A DNA stretch of 23,948 nt from Acidobacteriota bacterium (GTDB lineage Bacteria; Acidobacteriota; Vicinamibacteria; Vicinamibacterales; CAVVIG01), in contig JACPZV010000051.1 of NCBI GenBank assembly GCA_016195295.1, forward strand, positions 1 through 23,948, given 5' to 3'. Each line of letters opens with the position of its first letter. Position 1 is the stretch's first letter. A program made the translations under genes and the position numbers. Under the pieces are notes generated by a model. The model was given only the letters and a program-made list of their open reading frames with translations, did no database searches and had not been told where the DNA came from. This document shows, piece by piece, positions 14,551 through 21,459 of this stretch.

Positions 14551-14609
14551 GTAGGCCGGGTCCTTCTGGACCCGGCAAGATCAGGCGGGTCCGAAAGGAC
14601 CCGCCCTAC
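14551..14609. repeat. REP-like double hairpin between permease and CaiB/BaiF genes
   Basis: Two 9-bp perfect stems with 4-nt loops stand side by side. One is GCCGGGTCC/GGACCCGGC at 14555-14563/14568-14576 with loop TTCT. The other is GGCGGGTCC/GGACCCGCC at 14584-14592/14597-14605 with loop GAAA. The outer ends GTAGG (14551-14555) and CCTAC (14605-14609) are also complementary, so the whole unit is a symmetric cruciform-like element. It provides the last bases of the permease stop codon (TAG at 14608-14606) and starts right before the CaiB/BaiF ATG. It resembles BIME/REP elements in architecture. Confidence 0.8.
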
Positions 14610-16108
14610 GTATGCGCGCGCTGGACACCAGCCCGCAGCTTGCTGTGAGTGAACCCGTAGGTGAAGTACAGCACGAGGCCGATCACGAGCCAGACGCCGA
14701 ACCGCTCCCACGCGGTCCCCGGCAGGCCGTACATGATGAAGAGACACCCGGCGGCCGACAGCCCGCAGACCGGCCAGACGAACGGCACCTTGAACGGCCG
14801 CGGTCGGTCCGGCTCTTTGTACCGCAGCACGAGGACGCCGACGCTGACCAGCATGAACGCGAAGAGCGTGCCGATGTTCGTGAGGTCGTAGGTCTCCGCG
14901 GCGTCGCCGATCAGCGCCCACAACGCCACGAACACACCGGTCAAGAGCGTCGTCGTCGACGGGATTCTGGTCCGCGGATGAATCTTCGCGGCCCACTTCG
15001 GGAGCAGGCCGTCGCGCGCCATCGCGAAGAAAATGCGCGGCTGCCCGTACTGAAATACCAGCAACACCGCCGACATCGACACCGCCGCGCCGAGCGCGAC
15101 GACCCAGCCGACCGCCTGGAAACCGGCGAGCTCGAGCGCGCGCGCCAGCGGATCGGCCACAGCCAGTTCTTTGTACGGCACCATCCCCGTCAGCACGGCG
15201 CCGACGATGATGTAGATCACGGTGCAGATGGCGAGCCCGCCGAGAATGCCGATCGGAAGATCGCGCTGCGGGTTTTTCGTCTCTTCGGCGGCCGTCGAGA
15301 TCGCGTCGAACCCGATGTAGGCGAAGAACACAATCGCGGCGCCTTGATGAATCCCCGTGAAGCCTTTCGGCGCGAACGGGCGGAAATTCTCGGGATGAAG
15401 GTGCGTGGCGCCGACGGCAACGAAGATCGAGAGGGCGATCAGCTTGATGATCACCATGATGTTGTTGGCGGTCGCGCTTTCACGCGCGCCGCGCAGCAGC
15501 AGCCACGTGATCAGCATCACGATCGAAAACGCCGGCACGTGAATCAGGAGGGGGAGGCCCGCGACGTGCGGCGCCGACGCGATCAACCCGTGAATCTTGG
15601 GATCGGCGCTCAGCAGGGCCGTGCGATAACCGGTGGTGAGCCACTCCGGCACCGAGACGCCGAAGCCTCGCAGGAGCGTGTTGAAGTAGTCGCCCCACGA
15701 AATCGCCACCGCAACGTTGCCCACGGCGTACTCGAGAATCAAATCCCAGCCGATGATCCAGGCGACCAGCTCGCCGAGCGTCGCGTACGAATAGGCGTAC
15801 GCGCTGCCGGCCTGCGGGATCATCGCGGCGAGTTCCGCGTAGCACAGCCCGGCGAGCGCGCACGCGGCGCCGAGCAGGAGAAAGGAAAACACGAGCGCAG
15901 GTCCCGCGCCCTGGCGGATCGCCTCGCCGTTCGGCCCAAGCTGGCCGGCCGCCGCCGTGCCGATCGCGCCGAAGATACCCGCGCCGATCACGGCGCCGAT
16001 CGCCAGCATAATCAAATCGCCCGCGCCAAGCGATCGCTTCAGGCCCTGCGCGCCCCCGGTCTCCCCGATGAGTTCGGCGATCGGTTTGCGCTGAAGGAGT
16101 TGCGACAT
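14606..16108 (-). CDS. APC-family amino acid permease (cationic amino acid transporter type)
   Basis: This 500-residue integral membrane protein imports or exchanges amino acids across the inner membrane. After a 30-residue cytoplasmic start (MSQLLQRKPIAELIGETGG), the first membrane helix contains LAIGAVIGAGIFGAIG, the APC substrate-binding helix break. GFDAISTAAEETKNPQRDLPIGI is the motif typical of the CAT/YfnA branch. About 12-13 hydrophobic segments follow one another, ending at LVIGLVLYFTYGFTHSK. The ATG at 16108 is chosen because it gives the family N-terminus; upstream sequence is not protein-like. Substrate specificity is not readable. The stop codon lies inside a REP-like element. 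Confidence 0.9.
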   Translation of the reverse strand: MSQLLQRKPIAELIGETGGAQGLKRSLGAGDLIMLAIGAVIGAGIFGAIGTAAAGQLGPNGEAIRQGAGPALVFSFLLLGAACALAGLCYAELAAMIPQAGSAYAYSYATLGELVAWIIGWDLILEYAVGNVAVAISWGDYFNTLLRGFGVSVPEWLTTGYRTALLSADPKIHGLIASAPHVAGLPLLIHVPAFSIVMLITWLLLRGARESATANNIMVIIKLIALSIFVAVGATHLHPENFRPFAPKGFTGIHQGAAIVFFAYIGFDAISTAAEETKNPQRDLPIGILGGLAICTVIYIIVGAVLTGMVPYKELAVADPLARALELAGFQAVGWVVALGAAVSMSAVLLVFQYGQPRIFFAMARDGLLPKWAAKIHPRTRIPSTTTLLTGVFVALWALIGDAAETYDLTNIGTLFAFMLVSVGVLVLRYKEPDRPRPFKVPFVWPVCGLSAAGCLFIMYGLPGTAWERFGVWLVIGLVLYFTYGFTHSKLRAGVQRAHT

Positions 16109-16155
16109 GGGGCGCGATTTGTACCCCGTCAAGGATTCACGATCTCGACGATCGC

Positions 16156-17157
16156 TCACGCGGCCGCGACTCCGCCGGTCAGACGGTAGGCCGTGTCGTT
16201 CGAAGACACGACCAGCGTGCCGAGTGTGTCGAACGCCACACCGACGAGTCCGGGACCGGCGAGCACCATTTCGGGATCGCCCTGCGATGGGATGCGATAC
16301 AGGCCGCTGGCTCCCGCGAGCGCTTCCACGACGAATAACGTGCCGCGCGCGTCGAACGCGAGCCCTTGGGGCCGTCCGAAGCCGGTATGGCGAGTCGTGA
16401 CGGTCCCGCCGGAATCGATCCGGTACAGCGCGTCGTACGAGGAGAGCGTCGGCCCCGTGACGTACAACGCGCGATCCGGGCCCACCGCGAGATGGAACGC
16501 CGCGACGCTCGCCGGCAGCGTCGCGACCGTCGTCGTCTTGCCGTCGCGATCGACGCGGAAGATGGTGCCCGACCGATCGCCCACGAGCAGCGCGCCGTCC
16601 GGCGTGAACGCCAACCCGCACGCGACGCCCAAATCGGTCGCGAACGACTCGACCGATCCGTTCGGCGCGACGCGGTACACGGTGCCCTCGAATCGGCTCG
16701 ACACGTACAACCGGTCGTCAGGACCAATCGCCATCGACGTGGGATTCACGATGCCCGACGAGAACGACTCGCGCGTGCCGTTGGGGCGCACGCGGAAAAT
16801 CGAAACGGGCACCTGCTGACCGCGCGATCCGCTGTAGGTCACGTACAGATCGCCGTCGCGATCGAACACGGGATTGTCGACCTGATGGAGACCGGTCGCG
16901 AAGGGCACGGCAATGTCGACGAGCGGCGTGGCTCCGGAGACGCCGGCGATTCGGATCGCGGCGCGCCCCGATTCGAGGCCCGCCGGCACGATCACGCATA
17001 GCCGGCTCGGCGACGCAAACACGACGCGCGCGCGCACGTCGCCAATGCGCACCTCCGGCAGCGTGGGTTCGTCAATCGGGAAGTCTGCGCCGTCGATCGT
17101 GATGCGTCCGCCTTCAATCGCGCAGCGCGGGTGAATGGCGGCAACGCGCGCGGCCAT
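16156..17157 (-). CDS. IPT/TIG plus NHL-type beta-propeller protein
   Basis: The product has 333 residues. Residues 3-85 form an immunoglobulin-like IPT/TIG domain (VAAIHPRCAIEGGRITIDG, VRARVVFASPSRLCVIVPA, GRAAIRIAGVSG). Residues about 90-333 are repeated propeller blades with the pattern 'G..R.S.A.GPDG.LYV.....G.I.RV'. Examples are SMAIGPDDRLYVSSRFEGTV, GLAFTPDGALLVGDRSGTI, HLAVGPDRALYVTG and GLAFDARGTLFVVE. It resembles the SMP-30/gluconolactonase/NHL group, but no metal-ligand set is clear. There is no signal peptide, so it appears cytoplasmic, which is unusual for this domain pair. Its ATG shares one base with the stop of the HNH gene (TAATG), implying coupled translation. Confidence 0.75.
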   Translation of the reverse strand: MAARVAAIHPRCAIEGGRITIDGADFPIDEPTLPEVRIGDVRARVVFASPSRLCVIVPAGLESGRAAIRIAGVSGATPLVDIAVPFATGLHQVDNPVFDRDGDLYVTYSGSRGQQVPVSIFRVRPNGTRESFSSGIVNPTSMAIGPDDRLYVSSRFEGTVYRVAPNGSVESFATDLGVACGLAFTPDGALLVGDRSGTIFRVDRDGKTTTVATLPASVAAFHLAVGPDRALYVTGPTLSSYDALYRIDSGGTVTTRHTGFGRPQGLAFDARGTLFVVEALAGASGLYRIPSQGDPEMVLAGPGLVGVAFDTLGTLVVSSNDTAYRLTGGVAAA

Positions 17158-17690
17158 TACGTGTCGTCGAGCTCGACGTTCCAGTAGAGGTAATCACGCC
17201 AGCTCTCGGGCGCGTTTCGGAGGCCAACGGTAATGCGAACGGCCGGAGCGGACTCAGGGCGCTTGGGCGGCCGTCGCAGACGCATGCCGGCCTCGGCCGG
17301 CGTCCGTCCACCCTTCCGCCGATTGCACGTCACGCAGCACGTGACGATGTTCTCCCAGTCCTTCCGGCCGCCCTGGGCGACCGGCATCACATGATCGAAG
17401 GTGAGATCGCAGGTCGGAAACGCGTCGCCGCAGTACTGACAGCGATGATCGTCGCGCGCGTAGATGTTCGCGCGCGAAAACGGCACGTAGTCGAACCGGC
17501 GCTTGATCTTGATGTAGCGCAGCAGGCGGATGACCGACGGCAGTTTGAAGCTGAACGAAACGGCGCGAATCTCTCTGTCGTACACAGAGATCACTTCGAC
17601 CTTCCCCTGGCACCAGAGCGTGACCGCCTTCTGCCAGTGGACGATCTTGAGAGGCTCGTACGACGCGTTGAGAAGAAGCGTCTGTTCCAT
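17157..17690 (-). CDS. HNH endonuclease family protein
   Basis: The 177-residue product starts MEQTLLLNASYEPLKIVHW, as in a widespread family of stand-alone chromosomal HNH proteins. The nuclease motif is C84-x2-C87 (CQYCGD), then D99-H100 (LTFDHVMPVAQGG), N114 and C119-x2-C122 (TCCVTCNRRKGG). All HNH and zinc residues are present, so it is probably active on DNA. The cellular role of this family is not established. ATG 17690 is chosen because it gives the family N-terminus and sits 28 nt after a predicted start site from a strong promoter. Its TAA stop overlaps the ATG of the propeller protein by one base. Confidence 0.88.
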   Translation of the reverse strand: MEQTLLLNASYEPLKIVHWQKAVTLWCQGKVEVISVYDREIRAVSFSFKLPSVIRLLRYIKIKRRFDYVPFSRANIYARDDHRCQYCGDAFPTCDLTFDHVMPVAQGGRKDWENIVTCCVTCNRRKGGRTPAEAGMRLRRPPKRPESAPAVRITVGLRNAPESWRDYLYWNVELDDT

Positions 17691-17724
17691 CCTGATCCGG
17701 GGCGTCCCCCGCCAACGTGAATGA

Positions 17725-17753
17725 ATTCTGCCCGAGGGTTGCCGGGGTGTCAA
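17725..17753 (-). promoter_or_regulatory. Sigma-70 promoter of the HNH/propeller pair
   Basis: On the minus strand, TTGACA (17753-17748, perfect -35) is separated by exactly 17 bp from CAGAAT (17730-17725, four of six -10 matches). Transcription would begin near 17718, leaving a leader of about 28 nt before the HNH ATG. It is the most complete promoter seen in the window. Confidence 0.6.
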
Positions 17754-17838
17754 GCCAATGGCACCGTAAACGCCTGTTAACACCAGCGGTTAGAGCCCTC
17801 TGTCGTACCGCGCCGCTTCAACCGATACGAGTCACGGA

Positions 17839-18280
17839 ATGAGACGACCTGCGAACCCGCGGCCTGTGCTGGCTGTGGCGGTGCTCGCCTTCGCGGCATT
17901 ATCCGCCGCGTGCGCGTCCTCGGGAGCGGTACCCAAACCGTTCCCAATGCCCGGCGGAGCGCCGACCGCGTCCCCGAACGAGCCGGAGCCGGCCCCGGCG
18001 GCACACCCGTCCACCGGTCGTCCCACAATTGACGGCTACGCGCTGGCGGGCACCGCGCTGTCGCTGAGGGGCATGCCGTACCGCAACGGAGGGAGCGATC
18101 CGAAGGGCTTCCGATCTCGTGTTCTTCTCGACGACCGAGCCTGGCGCGTCGCACGTCGGCATGGCCATTGGCGGGGATCAGTTCGTCCACGCGCCCAGCA
18201 CGTCGGGCGTCGTGCGCGTCGAACATCTCAGCGCCAGCTACTGGTCGCAGCGCTTTCTCGGCGCCCGGCGCCTGAACTGA
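17839..18280 (+). pseudogene. NlpC/P60 lipoprotein with internal deletion and frameshift
   Basis: NlpC/P60 enzymes are Cys peptidases that cut peptidoglycan stem peptides. The reading frame from ATG 17839 encodes a lipoprotein signal (VLAFAALSAACASSG) and a Pro/Ala-rich linker. The domain entry GTALSLRGMPYRNGGSDPKGF follows, ending at Phe91 (18109-18111). The frame then turns into unrelated Arg-rich sequence. Starting at 18113 in a different frame, the expected C-terminal half appears: DLVFFSTTEPGASHVGMAIG, DQFVHAPSTSGVVRVEH and SYWSQRFLGARRLN, stopping at 18278-18280. About 40-45 codons, including the DCSG catalytic Cys motif, are missing at the join. The 3' end overlaps mtgA by 53 nt on the other strand. 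A sequencing or assembly gap is the alternative explanation. Confidence 0.82.
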
Positions 18281-18902
18281 GCATCCGCTTGAGAATCAAC
18301 TGCTGGCGCCGACGCAGGCGGGACGTGGGCTTGGCGGGGTTGAGCAGCCGAGGATTGGCGATCGCCCCCGCGAGCAGTGCCGCGTCGCCCGGGTCCAAGT
18401 CGCTTGCGGGTTTCCCGAAATAGGCGCGCGCCGCCGCCTCCGCCCCGTAGATCCCGTCGCCCCACTCGATCACGTTCAAGTACAGCTCGAGGATGCGCGT
18501 CTTCGTCAGTTCGGCTTCGAGCCGGCGCGCGATGATCAGCTCGCGCAGCTTCCGCAGCGGATTCTTCGACGGCGAGAGATAGAGGTTCTTCGCGAGCTGC
18601 TGCGTGATCGTGCTCCCGCCGCGCACCAGCCGGCCGCGCGCCCAGTCGAGCTCGAGGGACTGCTGGAGCTGATCGAGATCCACGACCTCATGTCGCCAGA
18701 AGGCATCATCTTCCGCGATGAGGACGGCGCGCCGAAGATCCGGCGAGATGTGATCGTAGTAGCCGAGAAACGCGAAGCCGGCGGTCGCGCCGCCGGCGAG
18801 CGTTCGGCCCAGCCCGTACCGCCAGTCGTGTCCGGCATCCCGCCTGCGCTTCGCTTCGGCGTGGCTCGCCGTAGCGCGAAGCACGGAGGCGGCACCGTTC
18901 AT
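18228..18902 (-). CDS. mtgA: Monofunctional peptidoglycan transglycosylase (GT51), atypical N-terminus
   Basis: MtgA polymerises lipid II into glycan strands at the outer face of the inner membrane. The 224-residue product has the GT51 motifs: AEDDAFWRHE (first catalytic Glu), RGGSTITQQLAKNLYLS, RKLRELIIARRLE (second catalytic Glu), ILELYLNVIEWGDGIYG and AALLAGAIANPRLLNP. Two features are odd. The usual long N-terminal membrane anchor is absent; only a weakly hydrophobic stretch (about residues 36-50) precedes the domain. Also, the conserved Gly after the first motif (HxG) is Val (HEVVD, codon GTC). The ATG overlaps the stop of the M48 gene as ATGA. The C-terminus is antisense to the broken NlpC/P60 gene. 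Confidence 0.82.
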   Translation of the reverse strand: MNGAASVLRATASHAEAKRRRDAGHDWRYGLGRTLAGGATAGFAFLGYYDHISPDLRRAVLIAEDDAFWRHEVVDLDQLQQSLELDWARGRLVRGGSTITQQLAKNLYLSPSKNPLRKLRELIIARRLEAELTKTRILELYLNVIEWGDGIYGAEAAARAYFGKPASDLDPGDAALLAGAIANPRLLNPAKPTSRLRRRQQLILKRMLSSGAGRRESAATSSWR

Positions 18903-20341
18903 CCCGCCACCACGATCTTCAGTCGCTCGCCCACTCGCGGCTGTTCGTTGACCGGATGCCCGTTCATGATCGCCAGCGTCGACGCCTTCACGACGCCTTT
19001 GCCCTGATGCTCGGCGATGGCCTGCCAGGTGTCGCCTTCGCGCGCCGTATAGAGATCGATGCGATTGGGATGGATGCTCTCCGCTTCGCCGCGCGTCAGC
19101 GGGCGGAACGAATTGAGGCTCTTGGTGAATGCCGGCTCGACGCGCTCGTAGATCGGCTGCGAGGCGATGCCCGCCAGCAGAAAAATCGCGCGGTCGTGCA
19201 CGATGTGGGCGGCGCGTACGGTGACGCGCCCGAAGTCTTGCACCGATCCTTGATACGTGCCGATAAACGCATCGAGTCCGTTGATCGTGGTGCGGCCGCC
19301 GTCGAGCGCGCGGAAGCCCGCGCCTTCCATCGATCGCAGCGCGATGTCCTGAATCGTCCGCCCCACGGGCCGCTGAACTTCCTGCAGCAGAATCAGCGCG
19401 TTCTCGCCGGCCTGCTTCGCCACGACTTGCGTCTGCCCGTTGTTGACGTCCCAGCCGATCGGGAACTTGATCGCGAATCGCAGACCGGCGTGCAGAAAGC
19501 TTCCGTTGCGCACGACGCCCTGATCCGGATTGTCGCCGTAGACCAGGCCGGTGATGCGCTTGAGATAGCCGTCGCGATCCGTGATGAACCGATCGGCGCC
19601 TTTCTCCGCGTCGCGCACGGCGGCTTGCACGCGCTGCACGCGATCCTCCGCCGCCGGGTGCGTCTGCAGCCAGTTCGGCACCCCTTTGTTGTCGCTCGCC
19701 TCCTCGATGCGCCCCAGCGTCATCAGCATCGCGGGCACGCCGGCGGGATCCCATCCGGCGATCGAGGCGTACTTCACGCCGAGCGCGTCGGCCTGCGCTT
19801 CATCATCCCGGCCGTACTTCAGCATCAGCACGCCGAGACCGCTTTCGCCGAGCGAGGCAAACGGCCGCGCCTGCGGAACGAAGATGCTGCCGAGCAGCAG
19901 GCCAAGCCCGGCGCTCGTCGATCGCGAGTACTGTTGCGATGCGTGACGGGCCGTCACATGACCCGTCTCGTGGCCGAGCACGCCGGCCAGCTCTGCCTCG
20001 TTGTCCAGAAACGGCATGATGCCGCGTGTGATGTAGATGTAGCCGCCCGGCAGCGCGAACGCGTTGATGGCGGGCGAATCGACCACGGTGTAGTGCCAGG
20101 GCAGCTCGGGCCGCTCCGACACGCGGGAGAGACGCACGCCGATGTCGCTGAGATAACGCTGAAGCTCCTCGTCGCTGTAGACGCCCATTTCCTTGCGGAC
20201 CTGGGCATCCTGCTCGCGGCCGATCTGAATCTCCTGCTCTTCGCTCATCAGCGAGAGCTCGCGTTTGCCGGTGACGGGGTTGGTCGCGCACGCGACGGCC
20301 GTCACGATGAAGACAAGGACGGGAAGAACTCGATGCTGCAT
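18899..20341 (-). CDS. M48-family metalloprotease lipoprotein with LysM-like tail
   Basis: The product has 480 residues and a short lipoprotein signal ending TAVAC, with Cys18 lipidated. The zinc protease motif HETGH is at residues 124-128, and the third ligand lies in RDDEAQADALG. This resembles BepA/YfgC-type periplasmic proteases that clear misassembled outer-membrane proteins. Residues about 290-420 form an added beta-rich domain. The last 50 residues (REGDTWQAIAEHQGKGVV to RLKIVVAG) look like a LysM peptidoglycan-binding module. The ATG lies 2 nt after the aminotransferase stop, and the stop overlaps the mtgA start as ATGA. Pairing with a transglycosylase fits a cell-envelope role. Confidence 0.88.
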   Translation of the reverse strand: MQHRVLPVLVFIVTAVACATNPVTGKRELSLMSEEQEIQIGREQDAQVRKEMGVYSDEELQRYLSDIGVRLSRVSERPELPWHYTVVDSPAINAFALPGGYIYITRGIMPFLDNEAELAGVLGHETGHVTARHASQQYSRSTSAGLGLLLGSIFVPQARPFASLGESGLGVLMLKYGRDDEAQADALGVKYASIAGWDPAGVPAMLMTLGRIEEASDNKGVPNWLQTHPAAEDRVQRVQAAVRDAEKGADRFITDRDGYLKRITGLVYGDNPDQGVVRNGSFLHAGLRFAIKFPIGWDVNNGQTQVVAKQAGENALILLQEVQRPVGRTIQDIALRSMEGAGFRALDGGRTTINGLDAFIGTYQGSVQDFGRVTVRAAHIVHDRAIFLLAGIASQPIYERVEPAFTKSLNSFRPLTRGEAESIHPNRIDLYTAREGDTWQAIAEHQGKGVVKASTLAIMNGHPVNEQPRVGERLKIVVAG

Positions 20342-20343
20342 GA

Positions 20344-21459
20344 TCAGGCCGGCACGCGGTGCCCGTGTTTGGCGAGCGCGTGCTCGAGCGCTCCACGCAG
20401 TAAGACGACGAGCCGCGGCGACGAGCTGGCGCCCATCAACCCGACGCGCCAGATCTTGCCGGCCAGCGGACCGAGGCCGGCGCCGATCTCGATGTTGAAC
20501 TCCTCGAGCAGCTGCGCGCGCACGGCGGACTCGTCCACGCCGCCCGGGACCCGCACCGTGTTGAGCGTCCACAGTCGATCGGCTTCCGCCGGCAGCAGCG
20601 AGAGGCCCAGCTCCGCGAGCGATGCGACCAGCGCGCGGTGATTTCGCTCGTGCCGCGCCCACCGCGCGTCGAGACCTTCCTCCTCAACGATCGCGAGCGC
20701 TTCGTCCAGCGCGTACACCAGCGTCGACGACATCGTGTGGTGATACTTGCGGCGCAGCCAGTAGTCCTCGAGGAGCGCGAGGTCGAAGTAGAAGCTGCGG
20801 CACCTCACGCGCTTCGCGAGCGCGCCCGGGCCAAACACGACCGGTGCGAGCCCCGACGGCCCGCCGAGGCACTTCTGCGTGCAGCTGTAGCACGCATCGA
20901 TCCCCCACGCGCCGACGTCGAGCGGCACGCCGCCGAACGACGTCACGGCGTCGACGAGTGTCAGCGCACCGTGCTCGCGGGCGATCGCCGCCAGCTCGCG
21001 CACCGGATTCACGACGCCGGTCGACGTTTCGCCGTGCACCATCGCGACCACGTCCTCGGGCGCCGCCTTCAGCGTCCGGCGCAGCGCGTCCGGATCGCAC
21101 GCGTTTCCCCACTCGACGTCGAGCCGGCGCACGGTCGCGCCGTACCGCTCGCACATCTGCGCGAGGCGATCGCCGAAGTACCCCGACACGACGACGAGCG
21201 CGCGCGTGCCGTCCTGCACCAGGTTGGCGACCGTCGTCTCCATGCCCGACGTGCCGGTGCCGGAAACCGCCAGCGCGAACGAGCCTTCCGGCGCGCGGAA
21301 CACCCGCAGCAGCCGCGCGCGGACATCGTCGAGCAGGCGAATCATGAGCGGATCGAGATGGCTGACGGTTGGCGCGGCCATCGCGCGCATCACGCGCGGC
21401 GCGGTGAGACTGGGGCCGGGGCCGAGCAGAATCCGATCGGTTTCTGGAATGAGGCTCAT
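20344..21459 (-). CDS. Class V aminotransferase, alanine-glyoxylate transaminase type
   Basis: The product has 371 residues of fold-type I PLP enzyme. LLGPGPSLTAPRVMRAMAAP and SHLDP form the conserved N-terminal substrate loop. SGTGTSGMETTVANL holds the PLP phosphate. HGETSTG lies at 142-148 and Asp170 (TLVDAVTSFGG) pairs with the pyridine nitrogen. Lys196 in CTQKCLGGPSGLAPV forms the Schiff base. This set matches alanine-glyoxylate/serine-pyruvate aminotransferases, which convert glyoxylate and alanine to glycine and pyruvate. It overlaps the upstream aldolase as ATGA, so the two are coupled. The aldolase product would be this enzyme's substrate. A serine-glyoxylate or ureidoglycine-glyoxylate preference is possible. 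Confidence 0.85.
   Translation of the reverse strand: MSLIPETDRILLGPGPSLTAPRVMRAMAAPTVSHLDPLMIRLLDDVRARLLRVFRAPEGSFALAVSGTGTSGMETTVANLVQDGTRALVVVSGYFGDRLAQMCERYGATVRRLDVEWGNACDPDALRRTLKAAPEDVVAMVHGETSTGVVNPVRELAAIAREHGALTLVDAVTSFGGVPLDVGAWGIDACYSCTQKCLGGPSGLAPVVFGPGALAKRVRCRSFYFDLALLEDYWLRRKYHHTMSSTLVYALDEALAIVEEEGLDARWARHERNHRALVASLAELGLSLLPAEADRLWTLNTVRVPGGVDESAVRAQLLEEFNIEIGAGLGPLAGKIWRVGLMGASSSPRLVVLLRGALEHALAKHGHRVPA

Noticed and set aside
14612..16189. Long plus-strand open frame (525 codons) opposite the amino-acid permease
   Set aside because: Its composition (Arg, His, Asp, Glu, Gln) is typical of antisense to a membrane-protein gene; the minus-strand permease explains the region.
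18111..18280. Programmed frameshift in the NlpC/P60 gene
   Set aside because: Shifting frame would not restore the protein because the catalytic Cys segment is physically absent from the DNA.
18956..20641. Long plus-strand open frame (561 codons) opposite the M48 protease and aminotransferase
   Set aside because: Shadow of two well-supported minus-strand genes, with no family motifs.
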